NCBI RefSeq assembly: GCF_003025615.1
Contig: NZ_PYMJ01000001.1
Location: 310,001 to 374,000, forward strand
Length of the DNA stretch: 64,000 nucleotides
Direction: 5' to 3'
Source of the DNA: Photobacterium frigidiphilum
GTDB lineage: Bacteria > Pseudomonadota > Gammaproteobacteria > Enterobacterales > Vibrionaceae
The position numbers and the translations under genes are program-made. Of the stretch, positions 26,404-35,266 are shown piece by piece (the first letter of the stretch is position 1; each line of letters opens with the position of its first letter). The notes under the pieces were generated by a model, which saw only the letters and a list, made by a program, of their open reading frames with translations, did not search any database and was not told where the DNA came from.

Positions 26404-27441
26404 ATGACTCATAACATCTTATTCGAACCATACCAACTAAATCAGAATATGACGTTAAAGAATCGCATAGTGATGGCCCCTATGAACCGTAGCATGGCTG
26501 ATGATAACTTTATTCCGACATCAGCAATGGCAGACTATTATGCTCGCCGAGCTGATACAGGACTAATCATCACTGAATCCTTGATGATTTCGACAACAGC
26601 TCAAGGCTATCCAAATACACCTGCGATTTATTCACCTGAGCAAGTAGAGGGTTGGAAAGCAGTAACAGAAAAGGTTCATCGTAATGGCGGAAAAATCTTT
26701 GCTCAGATATGGCATACAGGTCGAGTATCCCATCCTATTTATTTAAACGGTGAGAAGCCTCTAGCTCCTTCAGCCGTTCCCCTAAAGGGGCGCGTTCCAC
26801 GTACAGCAGATTTACAGTATGAAACACCAAGAGCAATGACAAGCGAAGAAATTAAGAAAATAATCTCAGATTTTACTCATGCAGCTGCAAATGCCAAAAA
26901 AGCGGGATTTGACGGTGTTGAGATCCACGCGGCCAACGGATATCTGCTTGACCAATTCTTGCACTGGGATACGAACCGTCGTACTGATCAATGGGGCGGT
27001 ACACCAGAAAACATGAGCCGTATACTATTTGAAGTTATTAGAAAGGTAAAAAAAGAAATTGGACATGTCGGTGTGCGACTTTCACCTACCGCATACTTGC
27101 ATTTAGATCATGATGAACGTGATATTCAAGTGTCCGATTATGTACTCAAACATTTAAACGAATATGGCTTAGCTTATGTTCACACCGGAATGTTCGAAGA
27201 TAATTATCAGCCACATTTGAATGCTACCGTAACCCAATATATAAAACGACTATACAAAGGGACTGTTATTGCATGTGGTGGATATAGTGCTGAGACGGGG
27301 GGCAAAGCGCTTATTGATGGAGATGCAGATTTAGTCGCAATTGGTCGTCCATTGATCGCAAACCCTGATTATGTAATAAAAGTTCGCCAACAGCTACCTT
27401 TGGTCTCATACGACGTTGAGATGCTAAACCAGCTTTTTTAA
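26404..27441 (+). CDS. Old yellow enzyme family NADPH:flavin oxidoreductase (NemA-like)
   Basis: 345 residues from the ATG at 26404 (GGAG 7 nt upstream); the frame extends upstream without a good start. FMN-binding and active-site residues are present: VMAPMNRSMAD near the N-terminus, IHAANGYLLDQF with the His/Asn pair at 175 and 178, TNRRTDQWGG, and the C-terminal AIGRPLIANPD phosphate-binding segment. Such enzymes reduce activated alkenes (N-ethylmaleimide, enones, nitro compounds) in the cytoplasm. A LysR gene is divergent. Confidence 0.9.
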   Translation: MTHNILFEPYQLNQNMTLKNRIVMAPMNRSMADDNFIPTSAMADYYARRADTGLIITESLMISTTAQGYPNTPAIYSPEQVEGWKAVTEKVHRNGGKIFAQIWHTGRVSHPIYLNGEKPLAPSAVPLKGRVPRTADLQYETPRAMTSEEIKKIISDFTHAAANAKKAGFDGVEIHAANGYLLDQFLHWDTNRRTDQWGGTPENMSRILFEVIRKVKKEIGHVGVRLSPTAYLHLDHDERDIQVSDYVLKHLNEYGLAYVHTGMFEDNYQPHLNATVTQYIKRLYKGTVIACGGYSAETGGKALIDGDADLVAIGRPLIANPDYVIKVRQQLPLVSYDVEMLNQLF

Positions 27442-27648
27442 GATACTGAAAAGCCACGATTCAAACTCAATTGTTGCTGCGTATTTGTGGCTCTGCTTCT
27501 TAGAGCCACTGATTTTCTAACCATTTTAGAAAACAGGTCGTTACTTCTATTTGGCCAACAAACTGTGGGGAAATTTTTATTTCCAATTTTTTCGATAAAC
27601 AATATCATCATCGCAATCATCATAGATATAGATTTAAACTGAAATTCA

Positions 27649-28311
27649 ATGACATATAAAACACAGGATACAAGCCAATGGTTACGCGCAGAACATTTCA
27701 AGTTCTACCAAGATTTCACTCATCCTTGGTATAACATCTGTTCAAACATCGATGTTACTGAGCTATATCATTATTGTAAGCAGCACGGTCATCGTTTTTT
27801 CCATGCTTACCTTTTCCTAACTCAACAAGCCCTTAACCAATTTGAGCCGATGGCATATCGCATTGTAGAAGATGAAGTGCGCATCTATTCACCAATGTGT
27901 GTCAGCGTCGCCTTGCTCGCCAATGACGATACGGTAAGATTTTGCGACCTCCCCTATGCGTCTATTTTTAAAAAATTCACCCAGAGTGCGACTAAAACTG
28001 AAATAAGAATAAAAAACTCGCCGTTTATTGTGGAACAGTTTATTGGCCAAGAAATACGCCAAGATACTATCCATATGACAGTACTACCCTGGGTTGATTT
28101 CACCAGCATGACGCACGCAAGAGACACCAAACATCCAGACAGTATTCCAAAAATGGCGTTAGGAAAATTAACTCAAAATGGTGATCGCATGAGAATGCCT
28201 CTTTCGATAGAAGTACACCACGGGATGATGGATGGTCTTCATGTCGGCCAATTCATTAATATCTTACAAGTATTATTCAATCAGCCATCGTTGTTAGATT
28301 TAAACAATTAA
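27649..28311 (+). CDS. CatA-like acetyltransferase (chloramphenicol acetyltransferase family)
   Basis: 220 residues, normal for type A CAT (~215). The catalytic motif HHGMMDGLHVGQF is at about 190-202, with His191 as general base, and PWVDFTSMTHA supplies the acyl-CoA/substrate loop. Chromosomal CatA-like genes are frequent in Vibrionaceae and may or may not give chloramphenicol resistance. The ribosome site is weak. It is followed by a hairpin terminator. Upstream it is 207 nt from the OYE gene, so probably separately transcribed. Confidence 0.85.
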   Translation: MTYKTQDTSQWLRAEHFKFYQDFTHPWYNICSNIDVTELYHYCKQHGHRFFHAYLFLTQQALNQFEPMAYRIVEDEVRIYSPMCVSVALLANDDTVRFCDLPYASIFKKFTQSATKTEIRIKNSPFIVEQFIGQEIRQDTIHMTVLPWVDFTSMTHARDTKHPDSIPKMALGKLTQNGDRMRMPLSIEVHHGMMDGLHVGQFINILQVLFNQPSLLDLNN

Positions 28312-28330
28312 ATGGGTAAAACGAATTAGA

Positions 28331-28357
28331 AAAAGGTCACCTCTGTGACCTACTTTT
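28331..28357. terminator. Terminator of the CatA-like gene
   Basis: AGGTCAC / GTGACCT stem with CTCT loop and a T-rich tail. Confidence 0.7.
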
Positions 28358-28400
28358 CATCCATAGCACAGGTGAGAAATACATTTGATAAGGAAATGTC

Positions 28401-29079
28401 ATGTTACATCAATTAGTACTATTGCTTATGGCTCCGGTATTGTTACCGCAAGGGATTTCCATGTGTAGATTAAAAGAAGCTGCAGGTCCACGTCATGGAA
28501 TTGAAGAACAAGGTAAGCCTCTCGCCTACTTCTTATTGGCGATTCTGCCGCTTTGAACATCAATCACAGGCGTTATCAGGGCAGCTTATTAGCGCGCTAT
28601 GTGATCAATTTAGAATTGATTGGCAGTTAATCGCTAAAACGGGTGCTACGACAAAGAAAGTGTGGCGAAAGCTTTCTGAACACCCTAAGCAAGATTACGA
28701 CATTGTTATTGTCTCTTTAGGAGTGAACGATGTGACGACGCAGTTGAGTTCAAGCGAATGGATGAAACAGCAAAAGTACCTCGTTGCTCAGTTACGTGAT
28801 TACTTTTCTTGCCAACAAATTATTCTCACCAAGATCCCCCCGATGGATAAGTTTCCTGCGCTTCCCAACCCGCTTCGTTGGTATTTAGGCAGTAAAGCCA
28901 AAGCCTTTAATCGAAAGCTTGCACTCTGGATCTCTACTCAAAGTGATTGCGAAATAATTACTATTGAGCATCAATTAGAACCCGATCAAATGGCGAGTGA
29001 TGGATTCCATCCTGGACCTAATATCTATCAACACTGGGGAAATGCTGTTGCTCAAGTCATTAGAGCACGCTGGTTATAA
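28401..29079 (+). pseudogene. Frameshifted SGNH/GDSL hydrolase gene
   Basis: An ATG at 28401 with AAGGA upstream begins MLHQLVLLLMAPVLLPQG, the usual start of a family of ~230-residue SGNH hydrolases, and runs to a TGA near 28550. The catalytic block I (LLIGDSAAL) appears in a second frame at about 28522-28548, and the remainder of the protein (EHQSQALSGQL … VSLGVNDVTT … DGFHPGP, with the block V Asp/His) is in a third frame to 29079. Two frameshifts and loss of ~4 residues after the nucleophile Ser therefore break the gene. The longest single frame (28495-29079) lacks block I and should not be active. Confidence 0.75.
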
Positions 29080-29596
29080 CGGCATAGTTTTGGTGATATC
29101 TTAATAAGTTGTTGCGGCATTCGCCCTTGCTTTAACGGTTTTATCGCAAACTGAAGCCGTGAGATATGATCTCCGTCACCACTCACTGCTTCTAGCACAA
29201 CAACTATCAATTTTTCAGGCCATCACTTTTCGTCCGACATCATCCTTCAAGTTGTTCGCTATTACGCTTCTTATAGACTCAGCTATCGTAAAGTAGAAGA
29301 AATATTTGCAGAGCACGGCATCCATGTTGATCACTCTACCTTGAATCGGTGGGTTATCAAATATGCTCCCTTATTAGTGCATCGGGCTCGTAAGATGAAG
29401 AAGTCGGTGTGTAGAAGAGTCGATAACTATTTATAACGACTTAAGGCCGCACATGAGTTTGGGAGTGGGACCACCAAGTGAAGTGCACAAAAAAGCCAGT
29501 AGGGAATACCAACTGACTTCATAAAAGCGTCAACCTATTTTAGGACTAGACAGTCGATATAAAATCCGTACGCCATAGGGTGGATTTTCAGTCTTA
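29080..29596. other. Decayed region with a transposase remnant
   Basis: Contains the IS6-family fragment described separately. The flanks show no gene and I could not identify intact terminal inverted repeats. Confidence 0.5.
29218..29436 (+). mobile_element. IS6-family transposase remnant (N-terminal region)
   Basis: The frame encodes 72 residues: GHHFSSDIILQVVRYYASY, then LSYRKVEEIFAEHGIHVDHSTLNRWVIKYAP, the helix-turn-helix part of IS6-type transposases (normally ~235 residues with a DDE core). It stops at 29436 just before where the first catalytic Asp block should be. There is no start codon in the expected place. This is a dead fragment of an insertion sequence. Confidence 0.75.
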
Positions 29597-29878
29597 TTAT
29601 TTGATTACGCCAGCAACTTTAGTTTGATCCATACCGATGATGCGATTTAGTACACCAAGGAATGAGGATGTATCCGAAACAGTCGATTTAACCGTAACGA
29701 TTTCAGCATTACTAGGTACTAAATCCATAGCACGCTCTTGAGTATCACCACCAGGGAATTGCAAAAACAACACATTGACACTTTCTGCATGTGCATCAAA
29801 CGCTTTGTCTGTTTGATGAATACCAGAACAGCCAGACAAGCCGAAAGCAATTAGAGGCAGTAATAATAATTTTTTCAT
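29597..29878 (-). CDS. Small lipoprotein of unknown function
   Basis: 93 residues with a lipoprotein signal (MKKLLLLPLIAFGLSGC, lipobox LSGC). The mature part, about 76 residues, contains FLQFPGGDTQERAMDLVP and ends NRIIGMDQTKVAGVIK. This type of small lipoprotein occurs in several marine bacteria but I cannot name a function. It follows the IS remnant; another small gene lies upstream on the same strand beyond a terminator. Confidence 0.7.
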   Translation of the reverse strand: MKKLLLLPLIAFGLSGCSGIHQTDKAFDAHAESVNVLFLQFPGGDTQERAMDLVPSNAEIVTVKSTVSDTSSFLGVLNRIIGMDQTKVAGVIK

Positions 29879-29987
29879 TTTTAATCCATTTGAAATACAA
29901 TAAAACGATGTATTATTAAGCCATTAAAAGCAATTAATTGCAACGTGTAAGTTAAAGTCTGATGAAATGCTTTTGCGCACTCAGAAA

Positions 29988-30015
29988 CAAAAAAGGCCGC
30001 CAGTTGGCAGCCTTT
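29988..30015 (-). terminator. Terminator of the 51-residue ORF
   Basis: AAAGGC(C)GCC / GGC(A)GCCTTT stem with T-run on the minus strand. Confidence 0.75.
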
Positions 30016-30036
30016 CGAAAAATCGCAGTTAAAATA

Positions 30037-30192
30037 TTATTTTTCGTTTCTACATCCATACTTATCGCAAGTAACTTTTTCTGTTGAGGCTACCCAATGC
30101 TTTGAACGAACTTTTGTATTAATACGACATCCTGTAGTTCCACCTTTAGTGCCTTTATGTACGATACCTGTAGGGGTGTGTTTTACAGTCAT
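30037..30192 (-). CDS. Small cysteine-containing protein, unknown
   Basis: 51 residues, below usual gene-finder length. ATG at 30192 with AGGA 6-7 nt upstream, and a good terminator 20 nt past the stop. The protein is basic, with Thr/Gly-rich N-terminus (HTPTGIVHKGTKGGTTGCR) and three cysteines (22, 42, 47), the last two spaced CDKYGC. The CxxxxC plus a third cysteine could be part of a metal or disulfide site but a fourth ligand is not evident. Real by signal and terminator; function unknown. Confidence 0.6.
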   Translation of the reverse strand: MTVKHTPTGIVHKGTKGGTTGCRINTKVRSKHWVASTEKVTCDKYGCRNEK

Positions 30193-30510
30193 TTTTTAAT
30201 CCTTTTTGGTGATTAGTATAGATAGTATTGTTTATCTAATTAGAACGATATAAATAAAACCTTCAGGCTGGGCAATAAAAGACTTTATGGATGATGAATT
30301 ATTCGAGGTGGAAGCAAGCATCAAACTCAAGATATGACTTGATTCATTTTAGCACTGACAAACTTAAAAAGGTTCTTTACGCGGGAATGTTTTAGCTTTC
30401 GGCGATACAAATAGAGCTGCCCGTTTGTTGTGTTACTACAACAAAAATAACTTATACAAGGTGTTAGGGAAGATATGCAGGCTTATGGTGAAAACACCAA
30501 ACGCTAGATG
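30193..30510. other. Intergenic region with a dispersed repeat
   Basis: Carries the second copy of the dispersed repeat immediately downstream of ffs; no gene seen. Confidence 0.55.
30402..30505. repeat. Dispersed repeat, copy B
   Basis: About 104 nt matching 17864-17947. It includes GTTGTGTTACTACAAC, an inverted repeat, and ends 5 nt before the 4.5S RNA 3' end. Confidence 0.75.
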
Positions 30511-30625
30511 GGTGGAAGCCCCCACCAGCCACATCCCGGCACACACGTCACCTGCTGCGGTTGCTCCCTTCCGGGTCTGGCCGAGTTCACAGGTTAGTGT
30601 TGCGGGAGGACCAATGGGGGCCTCC
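30511..30625 (-). ncRNA. ffs: 4.5S RNA (signal recognition particle RNA)
   Basis: On the minus strand the sequence folds as one long hairpin with GGCCCCC-type closing ends (GGAGGCCCCCATTGG at the 5' side, GTGGGGGCTTCC at the 3' side). It contains the conserved SRP apical region CCAGACCCGGAAGGGAGCA with the GGAA tetraloop and symmetric loop bound by Ffh. Length ~114 nt is normal for gammaproteobacteria. Neighbourhood with ybaZ, ybaY and tesB matches the enterobacterial ffs locus. Confidence 0.95.
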
Positions 30626-30783
30626 ATAGATTCTTTCAGTTCTTCTTGAGAACGGGAAGGATTATCTACCAAGGCTGCATACAATGCAAGGTGTTATATC
30701 ACTTCACCGAATCAACTGCTGAATTATTACTCAAAGTGATTTGTTGTGATTAAAAAGTGATTACAAATCAGCTAGGTATCGCC

Positions 30784-31515
30784 CTATACTTCTTCAGGGT
30801 CTTCCAATAGGAATTCACCCAATAACGCCCCACCAAGTATCAATAGCCATGCAACTAAGACAGGGTTAGGCACGTCAAACTGCGGCACAATCACTAATGT
30901 CGCAAACCCAACTGCAGGTAATACCCAAGCCAAGCGAGGCACCCAATCTCCGACTTTAACCTTTTTCATACCTTGCAGTGCCGCAATTAACCCTGTGATA
31001 CACAAGGCAACTAACGCAGCATGCTGTAATCCCCCAACCCATAGCGGTACCACTAAAAATAATGGCCACCACGTATTTCCTTCTACAGTGCGCCAAGATC
31101 GAGCGGCATACCAAATAATACATACAGCAACAATTTGTACGACGGTAGCACCAACGCTACCAGGCAATTTCCCTTCACCTTGCAAAGCCATTAACCCCAC
31201 ATCCATTGCAAGAACAACAGAAACAAGTAATGCGCCTAATTGCCAATTGCTTTTAGGCGAGAAGGTGACAGAAAAAATGGGTAACATCATAAAAAGGCTA
31301 ATTGATAATGCTAAAGATTGCTCCGGCAATACAGCACCAAAAGAGGCTAAGCCAATCAATAAAAGCCAAGCAGCGGCTCCACCTTGAGGGAGCAACCACA
31401 GGGCTGGAATCGCTAAAGCGAGTGCAGGAACATCTCCTTGACTATAACCTAAGGCAGTAACACCTAATACAGTCAAAACTATGCTGACAAAAACGAGTAA
31501 CGCGGCATACAACAT
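30784..31515 (-). CDS. Polytopic inner-membrane protein, unknown
   Basis: 243 residues, almost entirely hydrophobic, about 8 membrane helices separated by short loops, with an acidic LLEDPEEV tail. No motif recognised. Good AGGTGC-like ribosome site region. Placed between ffs and the ATL gene; similar proteins occur in vibrios at this position as far as I recall, but function is not known. Confidence 0.7.
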   Translation of the reverse strand: MLYAALLVFVSIVLTVLGVTALGYSQGDVPALALAIPALWLLPQGGAAAWLLLIGLASFGAVLPEQSLALSISLFMMLPIFSVTFSPKSNWQLGALLVSVVLAMDVGLMALQGEGKLPGSVGATVVQIVAVCIIWYAARSWRTVEGNTWWPLFLVVPLWVGGLQHAALVALCITGLIAALQGMKKVKVGDWVPRLAWVLPAVGFATLVIVPQFDVPNPVLVAWLLILGGALLGEFLLEDPEEV

Positions 31516-31612
31516 GGCAGCACCTCCTTGCGTTATCCGATAGTGTTATTGAAATACATTGAAAACAGCAGCTATCGGTCAATATCAAATTTATTTTACA
31601 TCAGGTTTAAAT

Positions 31613-31924
31613 ATGGACGATTTTTCAGCTCAAATCTACACCCAAGTACATCAAATTCCATATGGAAAAGTATCTACCTATGGAGAAATCGCTAAATTTT
31701 CAGGTTTTCCTGGTTATGCACGTCATGTTGGACGCTTAATGGCAACGTTGCCAGAAGGGTCGACAATTCCTTGGCACCGAGTCGTTAATGCTAAAGGGAT
31801 GATTTCGTTAGCCGGTAATGATCTGATTCGTCAGCGAGAAAAGTTGCTTGCAGAGGGTATCGATGTATCAGAAAGCGGAAAAATATCGCTGCGTCATTAC
31901 CGATGGAACGGTGACCCAGTGTAG
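31613..31924 (+). CDS. atl: Alkyltransferase-like protein ATL (YbaZ)
   Basis: 103 residues from the ATG at 31613. It has the DNA-binding fold of O6-alkylguanine-DNA alkyltransferase: IPYGKVSTYGEIAKF and YARHVGRLM, but the acceptor cysteine in PCHR is Trp (PWHRVV, Trp54), the diagnostic ATL substitution. ATL proteins bind O6-alkylguanine lesions and hand them to nucleotide excision repair rather than removing the alkyl group. E. coli ybaZ is likewise next to ybaY and ffs. A TTG-initiated longer form (31559) is unlikely. Confidence 0.92.
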   Translation: MDDFSAQIYTQVHQIPYGKVSTYGEIAKFSGFPGYARHVGRLMATLPEGSTIPWHRVVNAKGMISLAGNDLIRQREKLLAEGIDVSESGKISLRHYRWNGDPV

Positions 31925-31955
31925 TGAACGATGTATGTAATAAACAAGATAGCTT

Positions 31956-31993
31956 ACCTTTACAGCATAATATTTTAATCAGGCTGTAAAGGT
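31956..31993. terminator. Inverted repeat between atl and ybaY
   Basis: Perfect 11-bp arms ACCTTTACAGC / GCTGTAAAGGT with 16-nt loop between convergent genes; no T-run. Confidence 0.5.
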
Positions 31994-32012
31994 CGAATTC
32001 AGGTTGTTTCTT

Positions 32013-32432
32013 TTATTGTACTTTAACCAACATTAAATCTAGATTATTGGTTGTAGACGCATCTGTAATCACATGGTTTGCGGTGTCGGTAATAAAAATC
32101 AATTTACCGTTTACTTCAATACGAGCACTAATCGCATAAGTATGATTACTTTTAATATCTTGGAGTTTATACCCAAGTGAAAAGTCATAAGGAGCTTGCT
32201 TGCCTTCAGACATAAATGCCTGACTACTAATGACTTCCGCAGCTACATCCATTTTCGATACATCAGATAAGGCCACTGTAATACGCGCATTATCAGGAAG
32301 CGCAATACGCTCACGATAAGCTAGAGAGCCCGTTACAGTACCCATATCATTGTCATTTGGCACTAAAGTGGTACACGCTGTAATAACAAGAGCTAAAATC
32401 AGCGTAAACAATAGTGCAAAAAACTTTTTCAT
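32013..32432 (-). CDS. ybaY: YbaY-family lipoprotein
   Basis: 139 residues. Lipoprotein signal with lipobox ITAC (Cys20), then a YbaY domain (PF09619): GTVTGSLAYRERIALPDNARITVAL, later LGYKLQDI and YAISARIEVNGKLIFITDT. The family is linked to type III secretion pilotin-like and osmotic proteins by fold but has no firm function. AAGGG before the ATG. Convergent with atl, divergent from tesB, as in E. coli. Confidence 0.9.
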   Translation of the reverse strand: MKKFFALLFTLILALVITACTTLVPNDNDMGTVTGSLAYRERIALPDNARITVALSDVSKMDVAAEVISSQAFMSEGKQAPYDFSLGYKLQDIKSNHTYAISARIEVNGKLIFITDTANHVITDASTTNNLDLMLVKVQ

Positions 32433-32553
32433 GATTAACCCTTAAAAACTAAAACTCCATTAAGCTGAAATGTAATTACTGTTTAATAACACATAAGTTT
32501 GTGTTCTAGTTTGGTAATAACTCCTTAATAATAACATGGTAATAGGATCCACA

Positions 32554-33423
32554 ATGAGTAAAGAACTGAATGAACTTCTCAATCTTTTACAATTAGAACG
32601 ACTGGAGCAAGGTTTATTCCGTGGACAGAGTGAACATTTGGGCTTACCTCAGGTTTATGGTGGTCAAGTTATCGGTCAGTCTCTTTCTGCCGCAAAAGAA
32701 ACGGTTGATAGCCTGCGCCATGTTCATTCATTTCACAGCTACTTTTTATTACCTGGTGATCCTGAAAAACCAATTATTTACGATGTTGAAAAACTTCGAG
32801 ATGGTAAAAGCTTCAGTACACGCCGAGTGAAAGCCATTCAAAATGGCAGACCCATTTTTTACTTAACGGCCTCTTATCAAGCAGAAGAAGCAGGATTTGA
32901 TCATCAATCAACAATGCCAAATGTTGCGGGCCCCGAAGGGTTAGCATCAGAAAAGGAACTTGTTCAATCTATTGCGCAGTATCTTCCTAAAAAAGCCGTT
33001 GAAACCTTTGGTCGTGACCGCCCTATCGAAGTACGCCCTGTTACCGTTGTTAATCCACTAAAACCTAAAGCTGCAGATCCCAAACAATACCTTTGGATTA
33101 AGGCTAATGGCGAGATGCCGAATGATCCTCGTATCCACCAGTATGTATTGGCTTATGCATCTGATTGGGGCTTTCTGGTTACAGCCTTACAACCACATGG
33201 CGTTACGCTTTTAACCCCGAAAATGCAGGTTGCTACAATTGATCATTCTATGTGGTTCCACCGTCCTTTCCGTCTTGATGAGTGGCTACTGTATGTTATC
33301 GAAAGCCCATCAGCCAGTGGTGCGCGAGGCTTGGTACGTGGTGAAATTTACAACCAAAAAGGTGAGCTTGTAGCTTCAGCCGTTCAAGAAGGCTTAATGC
33401 GTCAGCATCAGGCTTCTGAGTAA
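32554..33423 (+). CDS. tesB: Acyl-CoA thioesterase II
   Basis: 289 residues with AGGA ahead of the ATG at 32554. Two hot-dog domains: the first with [25 protein letters not shown] and [13 protein letters not shown], the second with YASDWGFL and [18 protein letters not shown], ending [25 protein letters not shown]. The conserved Asp/Thr/Gln triad positions appear present. It hydrolyses medium- to long-chain acyl-CoA in the cytoplasm. Terminator follows. Confidence 0.95.
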   Translation: MSKELNELLNLLQLERLEQGLFRGQSEHLGLPQVYGGQVIGQSLSAAKETVDSLRHVHSFHSYFLLPGDPEKPIIYDVEKLRDGKSFSTRRVKAIQNGRPIFYLTASYQAEEAGFDHQSTMPNVAGPEGLASEKELVQSIAQYLPKKAVETFGRDRPIEVRPVTVVNPLKPKAADPKQYLWIKANGEMPNDPRIHQYVLAYASDWGFLVTALQPHGVTLLTPKMQVATIDHSMWFHRPFRLDEWLLYVIESPSASGARGLVRGEIYNQKGELVASAVQEGLMRQHQASE

Positions 33424-33464
33424 AAAACGGAGGGTGATTATTTGTCATAATCACCCTCCGTTTT
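33423..33464. terminator. Bidirectional terminator of tesB and mdlB
   Basis: AAAAACGGAGGGTGATTA / TAATCACCCTCCGTTTT with A- and T-runs. Confidence 0.92.
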
Positions 33465-33487
33465 ATCTTTCTATTCTTGAGCTCGCC

Positions 33488-35266
33488 CTAAATAGCGACT
33501 ATCTTCTCTTCTTCTAACTGATGTAAATGCTCACTCGCCTGTTGCAGTTGATACATCTGCCAATAATGCCCTTGCTCCGTCAATAGCTGCTGATGCGTTC
33601 CACGCTCGGTAATATCGCCACGATGCAGTACCACAATTTCATCTGCATCCATAATGGTTGATAAACGGTGAGCGATAACCACAATACTCATATCTTTACG
33701 CAATACATTTAACGCCAGCTGAATTTTCTTCTCTGTTCCTGAATCAATGTTTGCTGTCGCTTCATCTAAAATCAAGATTTTCGGTTTCGCCACCAGCACT
33801 CGAGCCAATGCAAGTAGCTGCTTTTGACCCGCCGACAGGTTCGCCTCTCCACTGCCAAATAACGTATCTAGACCGTCTGAATATTGTCGAATTTGCTCGG
33901 CCAGCCCGACTTTGTCTAAAGCGTCCCAAATCACAGCGTCTGTAACATTACGCCCTAATTGGATGTTTTCCCGTACTGTGTCACTCAGAATATGCGGGTC
34001 TTGCTGCACCATCGCGATACCATCACGAAATACGGTTTTATGTAGGTGAGTAAGTGGACGCTTATCAACCAAAATTTGCCCTTGTGATGCAGGATAAAAA
34101 CCCATCATCAACGAGGCTAATGTACTTTTACCACTGCCGGTATGCCCAACTAATGCCAAGAAACCACGATGATGCAGGTGTAAATTAATATTGTTTAAGA
34201 CAGTCTGTTCACCGTCGTAACTAAAACTGATATTCTGGCATTGCAATTCACCCCGCAGGATCGCTTGTTCGTCATCACCGTAGTCTTGCTGCTTTGCATC
34301 GATCAGGGCAAAAATACGCTCACTGGCAACTAAGGCTTGCTGCAATAAGGATAATTGCTGCGTCATTTCAATTAATGGTTCCGTTACCCGCCCCAAGTAG
34401 CTGATAAACGCATAAAGCACACCGACCCCGATTAACTCAACACCGCTCACTCCAAATAATGCGACCAATGATATTAAGGCGATTCCCGATAGCAAATCGA
34501 TAAGTGGGCGCAATAACAAACCGTTTAATTTCATCACCCCGACTTGTGCCCGTAAATGATTATTGGTCAGTGATGAAAACTGTTCGCTGAACGCACGTTC
34601 TTGGCGCATCAATTGAATTAAGCTCATTCCCTGAATAGATTCACTCATCGAGGCATTAATATCAGCCAACAAATCACGCATTTTTCGATACGCATCTGCA
34701 CTTTTTCGCTGATAAATCACCATGATAAAAATAACAATGGGTAATAAGATCAAGACAATAACGGTTAAACGCCAACTTAAGAAACTCATGACCACCAGCA
34801 TGACACTGATCAGAGTGACATTTTTTAATACCGTAGCAATAACAAAGACATAAAAATCTTTAATTGATTCAGTATCATTGGTAATTCGCGAAATAAGCTT
34901 GCCCGTAGGCATGTAGTCAAAGGCAGATAATGGTTGATTAAGTACTTTACCAAAGAGCTGTTTGCGTACTGTCTGCACTACACCAATCGCAATCGTATTA
35001 AAACGAATGGATTGAGCGTATTTCAACCCAGCCCCAATAATCATTAAACCAATATAGGCAGCAGCTAACATAGCGATGGCTTCTATCGGGTAATTATCTT
35101 TCGCAATATAGTTATCAATAAAATGGTGAATTAACCATGGCCCTGATACATCAGCCAGAGCCCCTGCGAACAAAAGCCCAATCGCGATGGATAATTTCTT
35201 TTTATCGTTCAAGGCATACTGTAATAGACGCACTAAAACGGCTTTGTTGACGGCTTTATTCTCCAT
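33488..35266 (-). CDS. mdlB: ABC exporter half-transporter MdlB
   Basis: 592 residues from the ATG at 35266 (AAGGAGG 5 nt upstream); its ATG overlaps the mdlA stop as TAATG. N-terminal six-helix exporter domain, then an ATPase with Walker A GHTGSGKS, signature LSAGQKQ, and Walker B ILILDEATANID, and a switch His in IVVIAHRLS. Forms a heterodimeric inner-membrane exporter with MdlA (multidrug/lipid type). Transported substrate is unknown. Confidence 0.93.
   Translation of the reverse strand: MENKAVNKAVLVRLLQYALNDKKKLSIAIGLLFAGALADVSGPWLIHHFIDNYIAKDNYPIEAIAMLAAAYIGLMIIGAGLKYAQSIRFNTIAIGVVQTVRKQLFGKVLNQPLSAFDYMPTGKLISRITNDTESIKDFYVFVIATVLKNVTLISVMLVVMSFLSWRLTVIVLILLPIVIFIMVIYQRKSADAYRKMRDLLADINASMSESIQGMSLIQLMRQERAFSEQFSSLTNNHLRAQVGVMKLNGLLLRPLIDLLSGIALISLVALFGVSGVELIGVGVLYAFISYLGRVTEPLIEMTQQLSLLQQALVASERIFALIDAKQQDYGDDEQAILRGELQCQNISFSYDGEQTVLNNINLHLHHRGFLALVGHTGSGKSTLASLMMGFYPASQGQILVDKRPLTHLHKTVFRDGIAMVQQDPHILSDTVRENIQLGRNVTDAVIWDALDKVGLAEQIRQYSDGLDTLFGSGEANLSAGQKQLLALARVLVAKPKILILDEATANIDSGTEKKIQLALNVLRKDMSIVVIAHRLSTIMDADEIVVLHRGDITERGTHQQLLTEQGHYWQMYQLQQASEHLHQLEEEKIVAI

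Noticed and set aside
30436..30684. 82-codon frame on the minus strand
   Set aside because: Runs through the 4.5S RNA gene.
31613..31924. Active O6-methylguanine-DNA methyltransferase
   Set aside because: The acceptor cysteine is Trp, which makes it an alkyltransferase-like protein, a known family.
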